A stretch of DNA of 64,000 nt. Source: Rhodanobacter soli. GTDB taxonomy: Bacteria > Pseudomonadota > Gammaproteobacteria > Xanthomonadales > Rhodanobacteraceae. The stretch covers positions 1,426,001 to 1,490,000 of the forward strand of contig NZ_JBEPSD010000001.1 of the NCBI RefSeq assembly GCF_040548735.1. Reading direction: 5' to 3'. Shown in pieces: positions 46,951 through 54,160 of the stretch (its first letter is position 1; each line of letters opens with the position of its first letter). The translations under genes and the position numbers were made by a program. The notes beneath the pieces were generated by a model. The model was given only the letters and a program-made list of their open reading frames with translations. It made no database searches and was not told where the DNA came from.

Positions 46951-49443
46951 TTACCAGTGGTACTGCACCTTGCCGTACACGAACGCACCCTGGAAGCCGA
47001 ACGGCGAACTGGACGAATACGGGAACGCGCCGTTCTGGTCGTCACCCACGGGGACCTTCTTCGGGTAGGTGTTGAGCACGTTGTCGCCGCCCACGGTGAA
47101 CGTCCAGCGATCGCGGTTGTAGCTCACCGCCAGATCGAGCAGCCATTTGTGCGGGTACACGGTGTCGTCCAGGTAGCTGGTCGAGCCGTACGAGGTGATC
47201 CGGCCGTAGCGGGTCAGTGTTCCGTTGAAGGCCCAGGGGCCGATGTTGTAGGTCTCGTTGAGGATCAGCTTGCTGCGCGGCGCGGTGTCCGCAAGCAGGC
47301 CCTTGATCGCGCTGCGGTTGAGGCGCTGGAAGATGACGCCCAGCGAGTCCAGCACGGCCGGGTTCGGCTTGACGTCGGTGACCTTGTTCTTGTGGTAGCC
47401 GTAGCTGAGTGTCGACAGCAGGTTGCCGTTGTCGCCGAAATCGCTGCGATAACTGGTCACCACATCGGCACCCTGCGTGCGCACGGTGCCGGCATTGGTG
47501 AAGTAGGAAAGGCCGCTGTACTGCAGGTTGGTGACGCCGTTGGCCGCCAGGTAATCCTTCACCGCCGGCGTCGACAGCGAGAGCGAACTGGACAGCGCGA
47601 TGCGATTGGTGACGGTGATCTGGTAGGCATCGAACGACATGTTGAGTTCGTTGGTGGGATTCCACACCACGCCCGCGGTGAAGTTGCGCGACTTCTCCGC
47701 CTCCAGCGGTTCGCTGCCGAGCAGCCGCGCCAGCGGGTTGTCCACCGGCACCAGTCCGCGCAGGTAGATGCCCGGCGGCAGCCCTAGCGAATTGCCGGCG
47801 CCGAAAGAGGCCGACGTGGTTTCGGAGTAGTGCTGCTGGCCCAGTCCCGGAGCGCGGAACCCGGTCGAGGCGCTGCCGCGCAGGGCGAACGAGTCGGTGA
47901 AGTCGAAGCGGCCGGACAAGGCGGCGGAGGTGGTGGTGCCGAAGTCCGAATAGTCCTCGTGACGCACGGCGGCGGAGAAGCCGAACCGCTCGGTCAGGTT
48001 GCCTTCCAGCTGCAGGTACTCGGCGACGTCATGCCGGTCCACCGAAATGGCGTCCTGCGGACCCCAGCCGGCAAAGCCCTGCGCGCCGCCGCGGACACCG
48101 GACGTGCCCACATAGTACGAACCGAAGTCGCCAGCCGTCACGTCGTAACTCTGGCGCAGCCATTGCGTGCCGAAGGACAGCGTCAGCGGATTGGGCAGCC
48201 AGCCGAACGAGATCTCCCTGGAGATGTCGATGTCGAACGTCTGCTGTTTCGCGGTCAGGATGCCGTCGTGGAAACTGGTCGGGCTGCTGCCGAAGTCGTT
48301 CAGCATCGCGTAGTTGGTGGAGTTTTGCGTGCTGTAGGAAACGCGGTTGCCGCCATAGTTGCCGCTGATGTCCCAGCGCCAGTCATTCCAGGTGCCGCGC
48401 AACCCGGCGACCAGCGAGGTATCCGTGGAGACGCCATGCTCGCGCGGCAGGAAGCCGTCGGGATAGACCATGCCGATAAGCGGGTTGTTCGGATAAGGCG
48501 TGTTGCTGCCGTAGCGGTAGAAACCGCGCGGCTCGCCGACGCGGCGCCCGTAGTGGCCGAACGCGTAGAACTGCACGCCGGGGCTGATGTCGTACTGCGT
48601 GTTGAGGAACAGGTTCTGGTTTCTGAAAGCCACCGTCCCGTAGTGGAACTTCACGCCGAGCTGGGCCAGCCCGGGGCGACGGTCCACGCCGGCGCGGTTG
48701 CTCGGGCTCTGGTTGCTGTTTTCGGCGGTGATGCGCAGCCAGCCGCTTTCGCCACCCAGCGGAATGCCGAAATTCGCCGCGCCCTGCCATTGCCGGCCAT
48801 CGCCGGCGGAGAACTGGCCGCCGCTGAGCTGCACGTCGCCACCCTTGGCGCCTTTTTTCAGGATGATGTTGACCACGCCGGAAAGCGCGTCGGAGCCGTA
48901 TTGCGCGGAGGCGCCGTCACGCAGCACTTCGATGTGGTCGATCGCCGACAGCGGGATCGTGTTGAGATCGATGCCCTGCGAGCCCTGGCCGATCTGGCCC
49001 AGGCTCAACACCAGCGCGCCAGGATGCCAGCGCTTGCCGTCCACCAGCACCAGCACCTGGTCCGGCGACAGCCCACGCAGTTCGAACGGCCGCTGGAACG
49101 CGAAGGTGTCCGACGCGGGCGCAAACGGGAAGTTCAGCGAGGGAATGGCGCGTTCGAGCGCCTGGGTCAGGTCGATCGTGCCGGTCTGTTTCAGCACGTC
49201 GGCGGAGATCACGTCGATCGGCGTCAGCGACGAACTTTCCGTGCGGTTGCCGGCGCGCGTACCGGTCACCACCACCGGGCCCAGGTTCTTCACCCTGGTC
49301 TGTGCCTCGGTCGATGTCTTGGCCGCTGCATCGGCCGGTGTCGCGGGCGGGCTCGCATTCTGCGCCGCCGCGGTGTGGGTGAGTGCAAGCAGTATCGCAG
49401 CAGCCAGCGAGGTCGACGTGATCCGACCGGGACGCTTGTTCAT
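46951..49443 (-). CDS. TonB-dependent receptor
   Basis: 830-residue outer-membrane active transporter. Signal peptide with LAAAILLALTHTAAAQ, then a short spacer, a plug domain from about residue 54 (VVVTGTRAGN, PIDVISADVL, PFELRGLSPDQVLVLVDGKR, IDHIEVLRDGASAQYGSDAL) and a beta-barrel ending in the aromatic FVYGKVQYHW. Receptors of this subclass take up peptides or sugars as well as iron complexes. Neighbours ggt, dgcN, dgcA and gltS suggest gamma-glutamyl peptides. ATG 49443 follows GGGGGGAAT. Upstream is a leader of about 290 nt and a promoter repeat shared with ggt. Confidence 0.94.
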   Translation of the reverse strand: MNKRPGRITSTSLAAAILLALTHTAAAQNASPPATPADAAAKTSTEAQTRVKNLGPVVVTGTRAGNRTESSSLTPIDVISADVLKQTGTIDLTQALERAIPSLNFPFAPASDTFAFQRPFELRGLSPDQVLVLVDGKRWHPGALVLSLGQIGQGSQGIDLNTIPLSAIDHIEVLRDGASAQYGSDALSGVVNIILKKGAKGGDVQLSGGQFSAGDGRQWQGAANFGIPLGGESGWLRITAENSNQSPSNRAGVDRRPGLAQLGVKFHYGTVAFRNQNLFLNTQYDISPGVQFYAFGHYGRRVGEPRGFYRYGSNTPYPNNPLIGMVYPDGFLPREHGVSTDTSLVAGLRGTWNDWRWDISGNYGGNRVSYSTQNSTNYAMLNDFGSSPTSFHDGILTAKQQTFDIDISREISFGWLPNPLTLSFGTQWLRQSYDVTAGDFGSYYVGTSGVRGGAQGFAGWGPQDAISVDRHDVAEYLQLEGNLTERFGFSAAVRHEDYSDFGTTTSAALSGRFDFTDSFALRGSASTGFRAPGLGQQHYSETTSASFGAGNSLGLPPGIYLRGLVPVDNPLARLLGSEPLEAEKSRNFTAGVVWNPTNELNMSFDAYQITVTNRIALSSSLSLSTPAVKDYLAANGVTNLQYSGLSYFTNAGTVRTQGADVVTSYRSDFGDNGNLLSTLSYGYHKNKVTDVKPNPAVLDSLGVIFQRLNRSAIKGLLADTAPRSKLILNETYNIGPWAFNGTLTRYGRITSYGSTSYLDDTVYPHKWLLDLAVSYNRDRWTFTVGGDNVLNTYPKKVPVGDDQNGAFPYSSSSPFGFQGAFVYGKVQYHW

Positions 49444-49840
49444 GAAATTCCCCCCAAGTGTTTTGCCGCAACAAGACCGCCGCAGGCCAAGGCGCTCGCA
49501 TGGCGCTGCCCGTCGGCGGATGTACCCCTGTAGATGTTCCTGAAGCCTGCCTCGACCGCGAACCAGTCCCCGCTGGCGATCGCGGCGTCACCGTCCTGCG
49601 TGGCTACCGTCACCGGGAAAACGGGCCGGCATGGCTGAAAGACGCTGCGGTACGGTCTTGCCCCGCAGGCTGACTCTGCACATGGTCGCGGCGCGTTTCG
49701 GTCGGACATTCGCTCACCCTTCGCAGCACGGGGTTGAGCATAGGCACGGGCACGCGAAAGCCACCAATGAAAAGACGGGCACTTGGCATAACTGAAGGTT
49801 GTGGACGCTTCAGTGGCGAACGGGGCGCGACGCCTTCGCC
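49444..49840. promoter_or_regulatory. Control region of the TonB receptor gene
   Basis: 397 bp between the LysR stop and the receptor ATG without a gene. It holds the promoter repeat at 49736-49804 and a leader of about 290 nt in which I see no riboswitch I can name. Confidence 0.5.
49730..49804 (-). promoter_or_regulatory. TonB receptor promoter within the 69-bp shared repeat
   Basis: The minus strand has TTGGTG (49762-49767), a 19-nt spacer and TATGCT (49737-49742), exactly as at ggt. The intervening and upstream blocks GCCACCAATGAAAAGACG, GGCATA and GGTTGTGG (plus-strand reading) are shared. The likely regulator is the adjacent LysR protein. Confidence 0.6.
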
Positions 49841-50743
49841 TCAGGCCGGTGCCAGCATCTGCTGGGCAAGCTGGCGCACCAGGTCCAGGAAACGCTTCTG
49901 CACCGGATTCAGCGGGCTGTCCACGCGGTAGACCGCATAAAGCACAATGTCCAGCTGCAGCTTCAGCGGACGCGTCTGCACGGTTTCCCCGCTGCCTCGC
50001 GATGCCGTGAAAGGATCGACCAGGGCCAGGCCCTCGCCTTGCGCGACGAGGGAATACGCCAGCTGATAGGTCTGTACCCAGACCGAGGTTTGCGGCGCCG
50101 GCACCACTTGCGTCAGGTGACTCTGCAGCATGCGGCCCAGCGCGTCCTGCATCGCGATGCCGATCATGGGCTGGCCGGCCAGCGCGGCGACCGGCAACGG
50201 CTGCGCCAGTTCCGCCGGCGACCACCAGCCGGGCGGAGCGATGACCATGACCTGCCCGTGGCATAGAGGCTCCTGGCGCAACCCCGGGTGGCCGGCGTCC
50301 TGCAGCGTGAGGCCGATGTCGGCTTCGTGGAGCATCAGCGACTCGCACATTTCCGCCGAGTGCTGGGTGAACAGTTCCGCGGTCGTGCCCGGGAAAGCCT
50401 TGCGCAACAGGGTGGTCGCGTCGGGCACCAGCGCCTGCGCCAGCGTCGGCGTGCACGTCACCCGCAACGGATAGCTTTCCGCGCGGCCGATGTTCGCGGT
50501 GAGGCGCTGCAGGTCGTGCAGGTCCTGGATGATCTTCTCGACGCGATGGCGCAGCAGCAGCGCTTCCTGGGTCGGCTGCAGGCGCCCGCGCACGCGGCTG
50601 AACAAGGCAAAGCCGAGCTGGTGCTCGGCATGCTGCAAGGCCTTGCTGGCGGCTGGCTGCGAAATGTTCAGAAGGTCGGCCGCACCGGTCAGGCTACCGG
50701 TGGTCAGCACGGCGTGAAACAGTTCGATATGGCGCAGACGCAT
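49841..50743 (-). CDS. LysR family transcriptional regulator
   Basis: 300 residues. The N-terminal winged HTH reads LRHIELFHAVLTTGSLTGAA, then LLNISQPAASKALQHAEHQLG, written in the family pattern SQPAASKALQHAE with LFSRVRGRLQPT as the wing. The effector domain runs from about 90 to 295. ATG 50743 gives standard length. It lies upstream of, and on the same strand as, the TonB receptor/ggt/dgc block rather than divergent from it. The shared 69-bp repeat before the receptor and ggt is its most likely target. A glutamate or gamma-glutamyl ligand would fit but is inference. Confidence 0.92.
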   Translation of the reverse strand: MRLRHIELFHAVLTTGSLTGAADLLNISQPAASKALQHAEHQLGFALFSRVRGRLQPTQEALLLRHRVEKIIQDLHDLQRLTANIGRAESYPLRVTCTPTLAQALVPDATTLLRKAFPGTTAELFTQHSAEMCESLMLHEADIGLTLQDAGHPGLRQEPLCHGQVMVIAPPGWWSPAELAQPLPVAALAGQPMIGIAMQDALGRMLQSHLTQVVPAPQTSVWVQTYQLAYSLVAQGEGLALVDPFTASRGSGETVQTRPLKLQLDIVLYAVYRVDSPLNPVQKRFLDLVRQLAQQMLAPA

Positions 50744-50853
50744 GCCGGATTTTCGCCCCTTGCGCCACGATGGCGATGGTTTCCGAGTGCAGCATAGGCG
50801 CCGTTGCGAAGCAAGCTTTCGCGACGGAGCCCGGCACAGCCCGCGAGCGGCCG

Positions 50854-51885
50854 TTACAACAGCTGCTCGGCTTCCAGCTCGCTTTTCAGGTACGCGTAGT
50901 AGATCGGCGCGGCGATCACGCCGGGCAGGCCGAACGCGGCCTCCATCAGCAGCATGGCGACCAGCAGCTCCCACGCGCGGGCACGGATCTGGGTGCCCAC
51001 GATGCGCGCGTTGAGGAAGTACTCGAGCTTGTGGATCAGGATCAGGAACACCAGCGCGGCGATGCCCACGCCCAGCGAGACCGACAACCCCGCGATGGCG
51101 ATCGCGGTGTTGGAGATCAGGTTGCCGATCACCGGCAGCAGGCCGACCACGAAGGTCACCACCACCAGCGTCTTGGCTAGCGGCACGTGGATGCCCATCA
51201 GCGGCAGCACGCCGAGCAGGAAGATCGCGGTGAACAAGGTGTTGATCAGCGAGATCTTGATCTGCGCGAACACGATGTTGTGGAACGCCTCGGCCAGGCG
51301 TTGGCAGCGCAGGCTGAGTGCCCCCGCCAGCGGACCCATCTGGTGCGCCGGCCGGGTCCGGCTGAGCGCCACGATCGCGCCCAGCACCAGGCCGATGATG
51401 ATGTGCACGAACACCCGCACCGCGCCCTTGCCGGCCAGCTGCAGGGTGGCCGCATGCTTGCGCGCCAGCTCGATCGCGCCCACGCGCAGGTCGTCGACGC
51501 TGTCGGGCAGGTTGTTCACCAGGATCGGCGGCAGCTGCTGGCGCGCCTTCTCCACCAGCGGCATCAGCTGCTGCTGCCACAGCAGCTGGGGGTTGCCGAT
51601 CTCGCTGTGGAACAGGCTGATCGCCCCCAGGATCAGCAGGATCAGCAAGCCCACCACGACCGCGCCCAGCACGGCCACCACCACCACCCGCGCGCGGTCG
51701 CCGGAAATGCGCCGGCCCAGCAGCGGGACCATCGCCTGCACCAGCTCGAACACCAGCAGGCCGGCCAGCAGTGCCGGCAGCAGGTGGATCTCGACGATCA
51801 GCAGGAGGGCCGCGGCCGTCAGCAGGTAACTCGCGTAACGGATGGCCGGCGAAGGCTCGCGCAGCGCGGGCAAGGGAGAATCCAT
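50854..51885 (-). CDS. AI-2E family transporter (PerM/TqsA-like)
   Basis: 343 residues with about eight helices: an N-terminal pair (YLLTAAALLLIVEIHLLPAL, then LLAGLLVFEL), a VVVVAVLGAVVVGLLILLIL pair, a central amphipathic domain (LLWQQQLMPLVEKARQQLPP) and the C-terminal set containing LLPVIGNLISNTAIAIAG and GVIAAPIYYAYLKSE. The family includes exporters of autoinducer-2 and a Na+/H+-type carrier, so the substrate is open. ATG 51885 follows AAGGGAGAA. It is divergent from the acid phosphatase gene. Confidence 0.87.
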   Translation of the reverse strand: MDSPLPALREPSPAIRYASYLLTAAALLLIVEIHLLPALLAGLLVFELVQAMVPLLGRRISGDRARVVVVAVLGAVVVGLLILLILGAISLFHSEIGNPQLLWQQQLMPLVEKARQQLPPILVNNLPDSVDDLRVGAIELARKHAATLQLAGKGAVRVFVHIIIGLVLGAIVALSRTRPAHQMGPLAGALSLRCQRLAEAFHNIVFAQIKISLINTLFTAIFLLGVLPLMGIHVPLAKTLVVVTFVVGLLPVIGNLISNTAIAIAGLSVSLGVGIAALVFLILIHKLEYFLNARIVGTQIRARAWELLVAMLLMEAAFGLPGVIAAPIYYAYLKSELEAEQLL

Positions 51886-52008
51886 GCGGGATGAAGCCGT
51901 GGGTGCGGGCCGCCAGTCTGTCAGCAGCCCGCGCTTGCTGCCAGCCCTGCCACGGGGCTGTCGTAAACTCCGTTCACTGTTCGCTTCGTCTTGTCCAAGG
52001 ATTTCCCG

Positions 52009-52905
52009 ATGTCATTCCGCCTGCCCACGACCCTGCTCGCGCTCGCCCTGCTGGCCGGCTGTGCCACCACGCCGCGTCAACCGGTGGCTGTGGCGCCGGC
52101 CGTGCCGGCCGCCTCGACGGCGCCGGCGGCCGTGGCCGCCAACGACAACCTCAATGCCGTGGCGTGGAGCCAGACCGCGATCGAGCACGACCTGATCTAC
52201 CTGCAGACCTACCGCGACGCCCAGGCACGCCTGCTGGCCGCACTGCACGACCGGCATTGGGACGCGCTGGGCAAGGGCGACCGCACCACGCCGCTGCGCG
52301 GCCTGAAGCCGGCGGTGATCCTGGACATCGACGAGACCGTGCTGGACAACTCGCCGTTCGCCGCGCGCATGGTGCAGGGCAACCACGAATACAACGAGGC
52401 CGACTGGGCGGCCTGGTGCCGGGAGGAAAACGCCCGGGCGCTGCCCGGCGCGGTCGAGTTCACCCGGTTCGCCGCGAAGCACGGCGTCGCGGTGATCTAC
52501 ATCTCCAACCGCGCCAAGGATCTGGACCAGGCCACCTTGGCGAACCTGCGCAAGGCCGGCTTCCCTGTCAGCGGTCCGCAATCGTTCCTGGGCCTGGGCA
52601 CCGTAGTGGACGGCTGCGAGCAGGCCGGCAGCGAGAAGGGTTGCCGCCGCCAACTGGTCGCACGGCACTACCGCGTACTGATGCAGTTCGGCGACCAGAT
52701 CGGCGATTTCGTCGACGTCCTCGCCAATACTGCCGACGGCCGCCGCAAGGCTGTCGCCGACTACCTGCCGTGGATCGGCACGCGCTGGTTCGTGCTGCCC
52801 AACCCCACCTATGGCTCCTGGGAGCCGGCGCTGTTCAACAACGACTGGAGCGCCGCACCCGAACAACGGCGCCGGCAGAAGATCGAGGCATTGCGTGCTC
52901 AATGA
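52009..52905 (+). CDS. 5'-nucleotidase, lipoprotein e(P4)/class B-C acid phosphatase family
   Basis: 298 residues. A signal peptide with lipobox (LLAGC, Cys18) makes it an envelope lipoprotein. HAD motif I is VILDIDETVLDNSP (about 103-116), motif II ISNRAKD is near residue 165, and FGDQIGDFVD supplies the acidic residues of motif IV. Relatives strip phosphate from nucleotides and other esters outside the cytoplasm. ATG 52009 follows AAGGATTTCCCG. A Pro/Ala linker follows the lipidated Cys. Confidence 0.9.
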   Translation: MSFRLPTTLLALALLAGCATTPRQPVAVAPAVPAASTAPAAVAANDNLNAVAWSQTAIEHDLIYLQTYRDAQARLLAALHDRHWDALGKGDRTTPLRGLKPAVILDIDETVLDNSPFAARMVQGNHEYNEADWAAWCREENARALPGAVEFTRFAAKHGVAVIYISNRAKDLDQATLANLRKAGFPVSGPQSFLGLGTVVDGCEQAGSEKGCRRQLVARHYRVLMQFGDQIGDFVDVLANTADGRRKAVADYLPWIGTRWFVLPNPTYGSWEPALFNNDWSAAPEQRRRQKIEALRAQ

Positions 52906-52950
52906 TACATTTCTATTTAAAACAATAAATTACACTACAAAACAAAAGCA

Positions 52951-52979
52951 TTGCCTTAGCTTTAACGAGCAAGTAATAT
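52951..52979 (+). promoter_or_regulatory. Sigma-70-type promoter of a candidate small RNA
   Basis: TTGCCT (52951-52956), a 17-nt spacer and TAATAT (52974-52979), inside an AT-rich island quite unlike the surrounding DNA. It is one of the best -35/-10 matches in the window. Start of transcription would be near 52986. Confidence 0.6.
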
Positions 52980-52985
52980 TTCGCC

Positions 52986-53084
52986 TGCCAACACCTGCTG
53001 ACCCAAACCTTTGCAGGCAAGGCCATTTCCCTTCCGGCTCTGCCGGATTTCCCCGCGAGGCCCCGTGCCCGCGGGGTTTTCTTT
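52986..53084 (+). ncRNA. Candidate small RNA, about 100 nt
   Basis: Between a good promoter (52951-52979) and an intrinsic terminator (53051-53084) lies about 65 nt of non-coding DNA that folds into two more stems: GCCTGC (52983-52988)/GCAGGC (53013-53018) and TCCGGC (53033-53038)/GCCGGA (53042-53047). An exposed stretch rich in C and A (CTGACCCAAACCTTT) sits in the first loop. Three hairpins and a T-tail resemble Hfq-type small RNAs. It is not 4.5S, 6S or tmRNA by sequence. It could instead be the attenuated leader of the next gene. Confidence 0.45.
53051..53084 (+). terminator. Intrinsic terminator
   Basis: CCCCGC (53051-53056) pairs with GCGGGG (53071-53076), followed by TTTTCTTTT. It lies 120 nt before the next gene, so it either ends a small RNA or the upstream phosphatase transcript. 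Confidence 0.75.
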
Positions 53085-53205
53085 TGTGGCATCGCGAAAA
53101 CTTGCGCCTCGCCCTTGTTTCGATGCCGCTGCGACCCTTACCCTGCGCGATCACCCCGCCCGTGGCGCGCCCTCTTCCGCCACCACCCACCGCGAGAGTT
53201 CGCCG

Positions 53206-54135
53206 ATGCGCCTCCCTTTCCTCTTCCGCCACGCGCTGCTGCCGTTGTTCGCTGCATTGCTGCTGGGCGCCTGCCACGGCAAGGACGATTCCGCGCAACC
53301 GGGCGGCAGCACGCCGGAGGCGGCGCTGCAGGCCTCGGTCGACCTGCTCAAGGCCGGCGACTTCAACGGCCTGTGGAAGCATGCGCTGCCGCCGGCCGAC
53401 TACGCCAACATGCGCGCCGACTGGCAACTCCAGCAGCGGGATGCGCAGCCGATCAGCGCCGAGGATCGCGCCCGCTTCAACGAGGCGATGCAAAAGCTCA
53501 CCGGACCAGACGCGGAGAACAAGCTGTACGCCGAACTGCAGCCGAAGCTGGCCACGATGGAGCAGCAGTACAAGGACCAGCTGCCCGTGCTGATCAGCGT
53601 CGGCGACGCCATGCTGAAGAGCGCCGTCGCGCAGAGCCGCACCCTCAGCGAGACGCAGAAGACCCAGGCGGGCGGCGTGCTCGACGTGCTCCTGCCGTGG
53701 GCCCGGCAGACACCGTGGTTCGACCAGGCTAGGGCGAAGCAGGCGGTCGGCGTGGCGGTGGCGACGGCACGCAAGCTGGACCTGAAGAGTCCCGAGCAGA
53801 TGCGCACGATGGATTTCGACACCACCATGGGCAAGTACGCCACCGCCTATGGCGGCCTCAAGCAGTTGCTGGCGATCTATGGCCTGTCGGTGGACGACAC
53901 GCTGAACTCGGTCAAGCTCACCCCCGTGTCCAGCAGCAACGGCCACGCCGTGGTGAGGATCGACTACACCCTGCTCGGCAAGCCGCTGTCGACCGAGTCG
54001 AAACTGATGCAGGAGAACGGCCGCTGGTACAGCGAGGACCTGTTGCAGAACGCGCGCCAGTCGCACCAGCAGCTGCAGCAGGCGGCCACCGCCAGTGCGC
54101 CCGCCAGCGCCGGCAGCGCCGTAACGAAAGACTGA
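53206..54135 (+). CDS. Putative lipoprotein of unknown function
   Basis: 309 residues. Signal peptide with lipobox LLLGAC (Cys23). The mature chain is mostly helical: a first part on TPEAALQASVDLLKAGDFNG, with a two-helix pattern, a middle with KLYAELQPKLATMEQQYKDQ, and a C-terminal beta-like end (SNGHAVVRIDYTLLGKPLS, then MQENGRWYSEDLLQN) that recalls small NTF2-like or DUF4878-type endings. ATG 53206 follows CGCGAGAG; the frame stays open 65 codons upstream through the terminator, so those codons are not used. It precedes plsB by 25 nt. Confidence 0.75.
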   Translation: MRLPFLFRHALLPLFAALLLGACHGKDDSAQPGGSTPEAALQASVDLLKAGDFNGLWKHALPPADYANMRADWQLQQRDAQPISAEDRARFNEAMQKLTGPDAENKLYAELQPKLATMEQQYKDQLPVLISVGDAMLKSAVAQSRTLSETQKTQAGGVLDVLLPWARQTPWFDQARAKQAVGVAVATARKLDLKSPEQMRTMDFDTTMGKYATAYGGLKQLLAIYGLSVDDTLNSVKLTPVSSSNGHAVVRIDYTLLGKPLSTESKLMQENGRWYSEDLLQNARQSHQQLQQAATASAPASAGSAVTKD

Positions 54136-54160
54136 GCGACGCAGCCGTTAGAATAGACGG

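Noticed and set aside
50791..50796. TATGCT as a third copy of the shared promoter, before the LysR gene
   Set aside because: Only the -10 hexamer matches; the TTGGTG box and the upstream blocks are absent.
52986..53084. Candidate RNA as 4.5S, 6S or tmRNA
   Set aside because: It lacks the GGAAG(G)-type SRP loop, is far too short for 6S and tmRNA, and has no tag-coding frame.
53011..53205. Upstream extension of the lipoprotein gene at 53206
   Set aside because: The frame is open, but it passes through a terminator hairpin and the real signal peptide starts at the ATG with an adjacent ribosome site.
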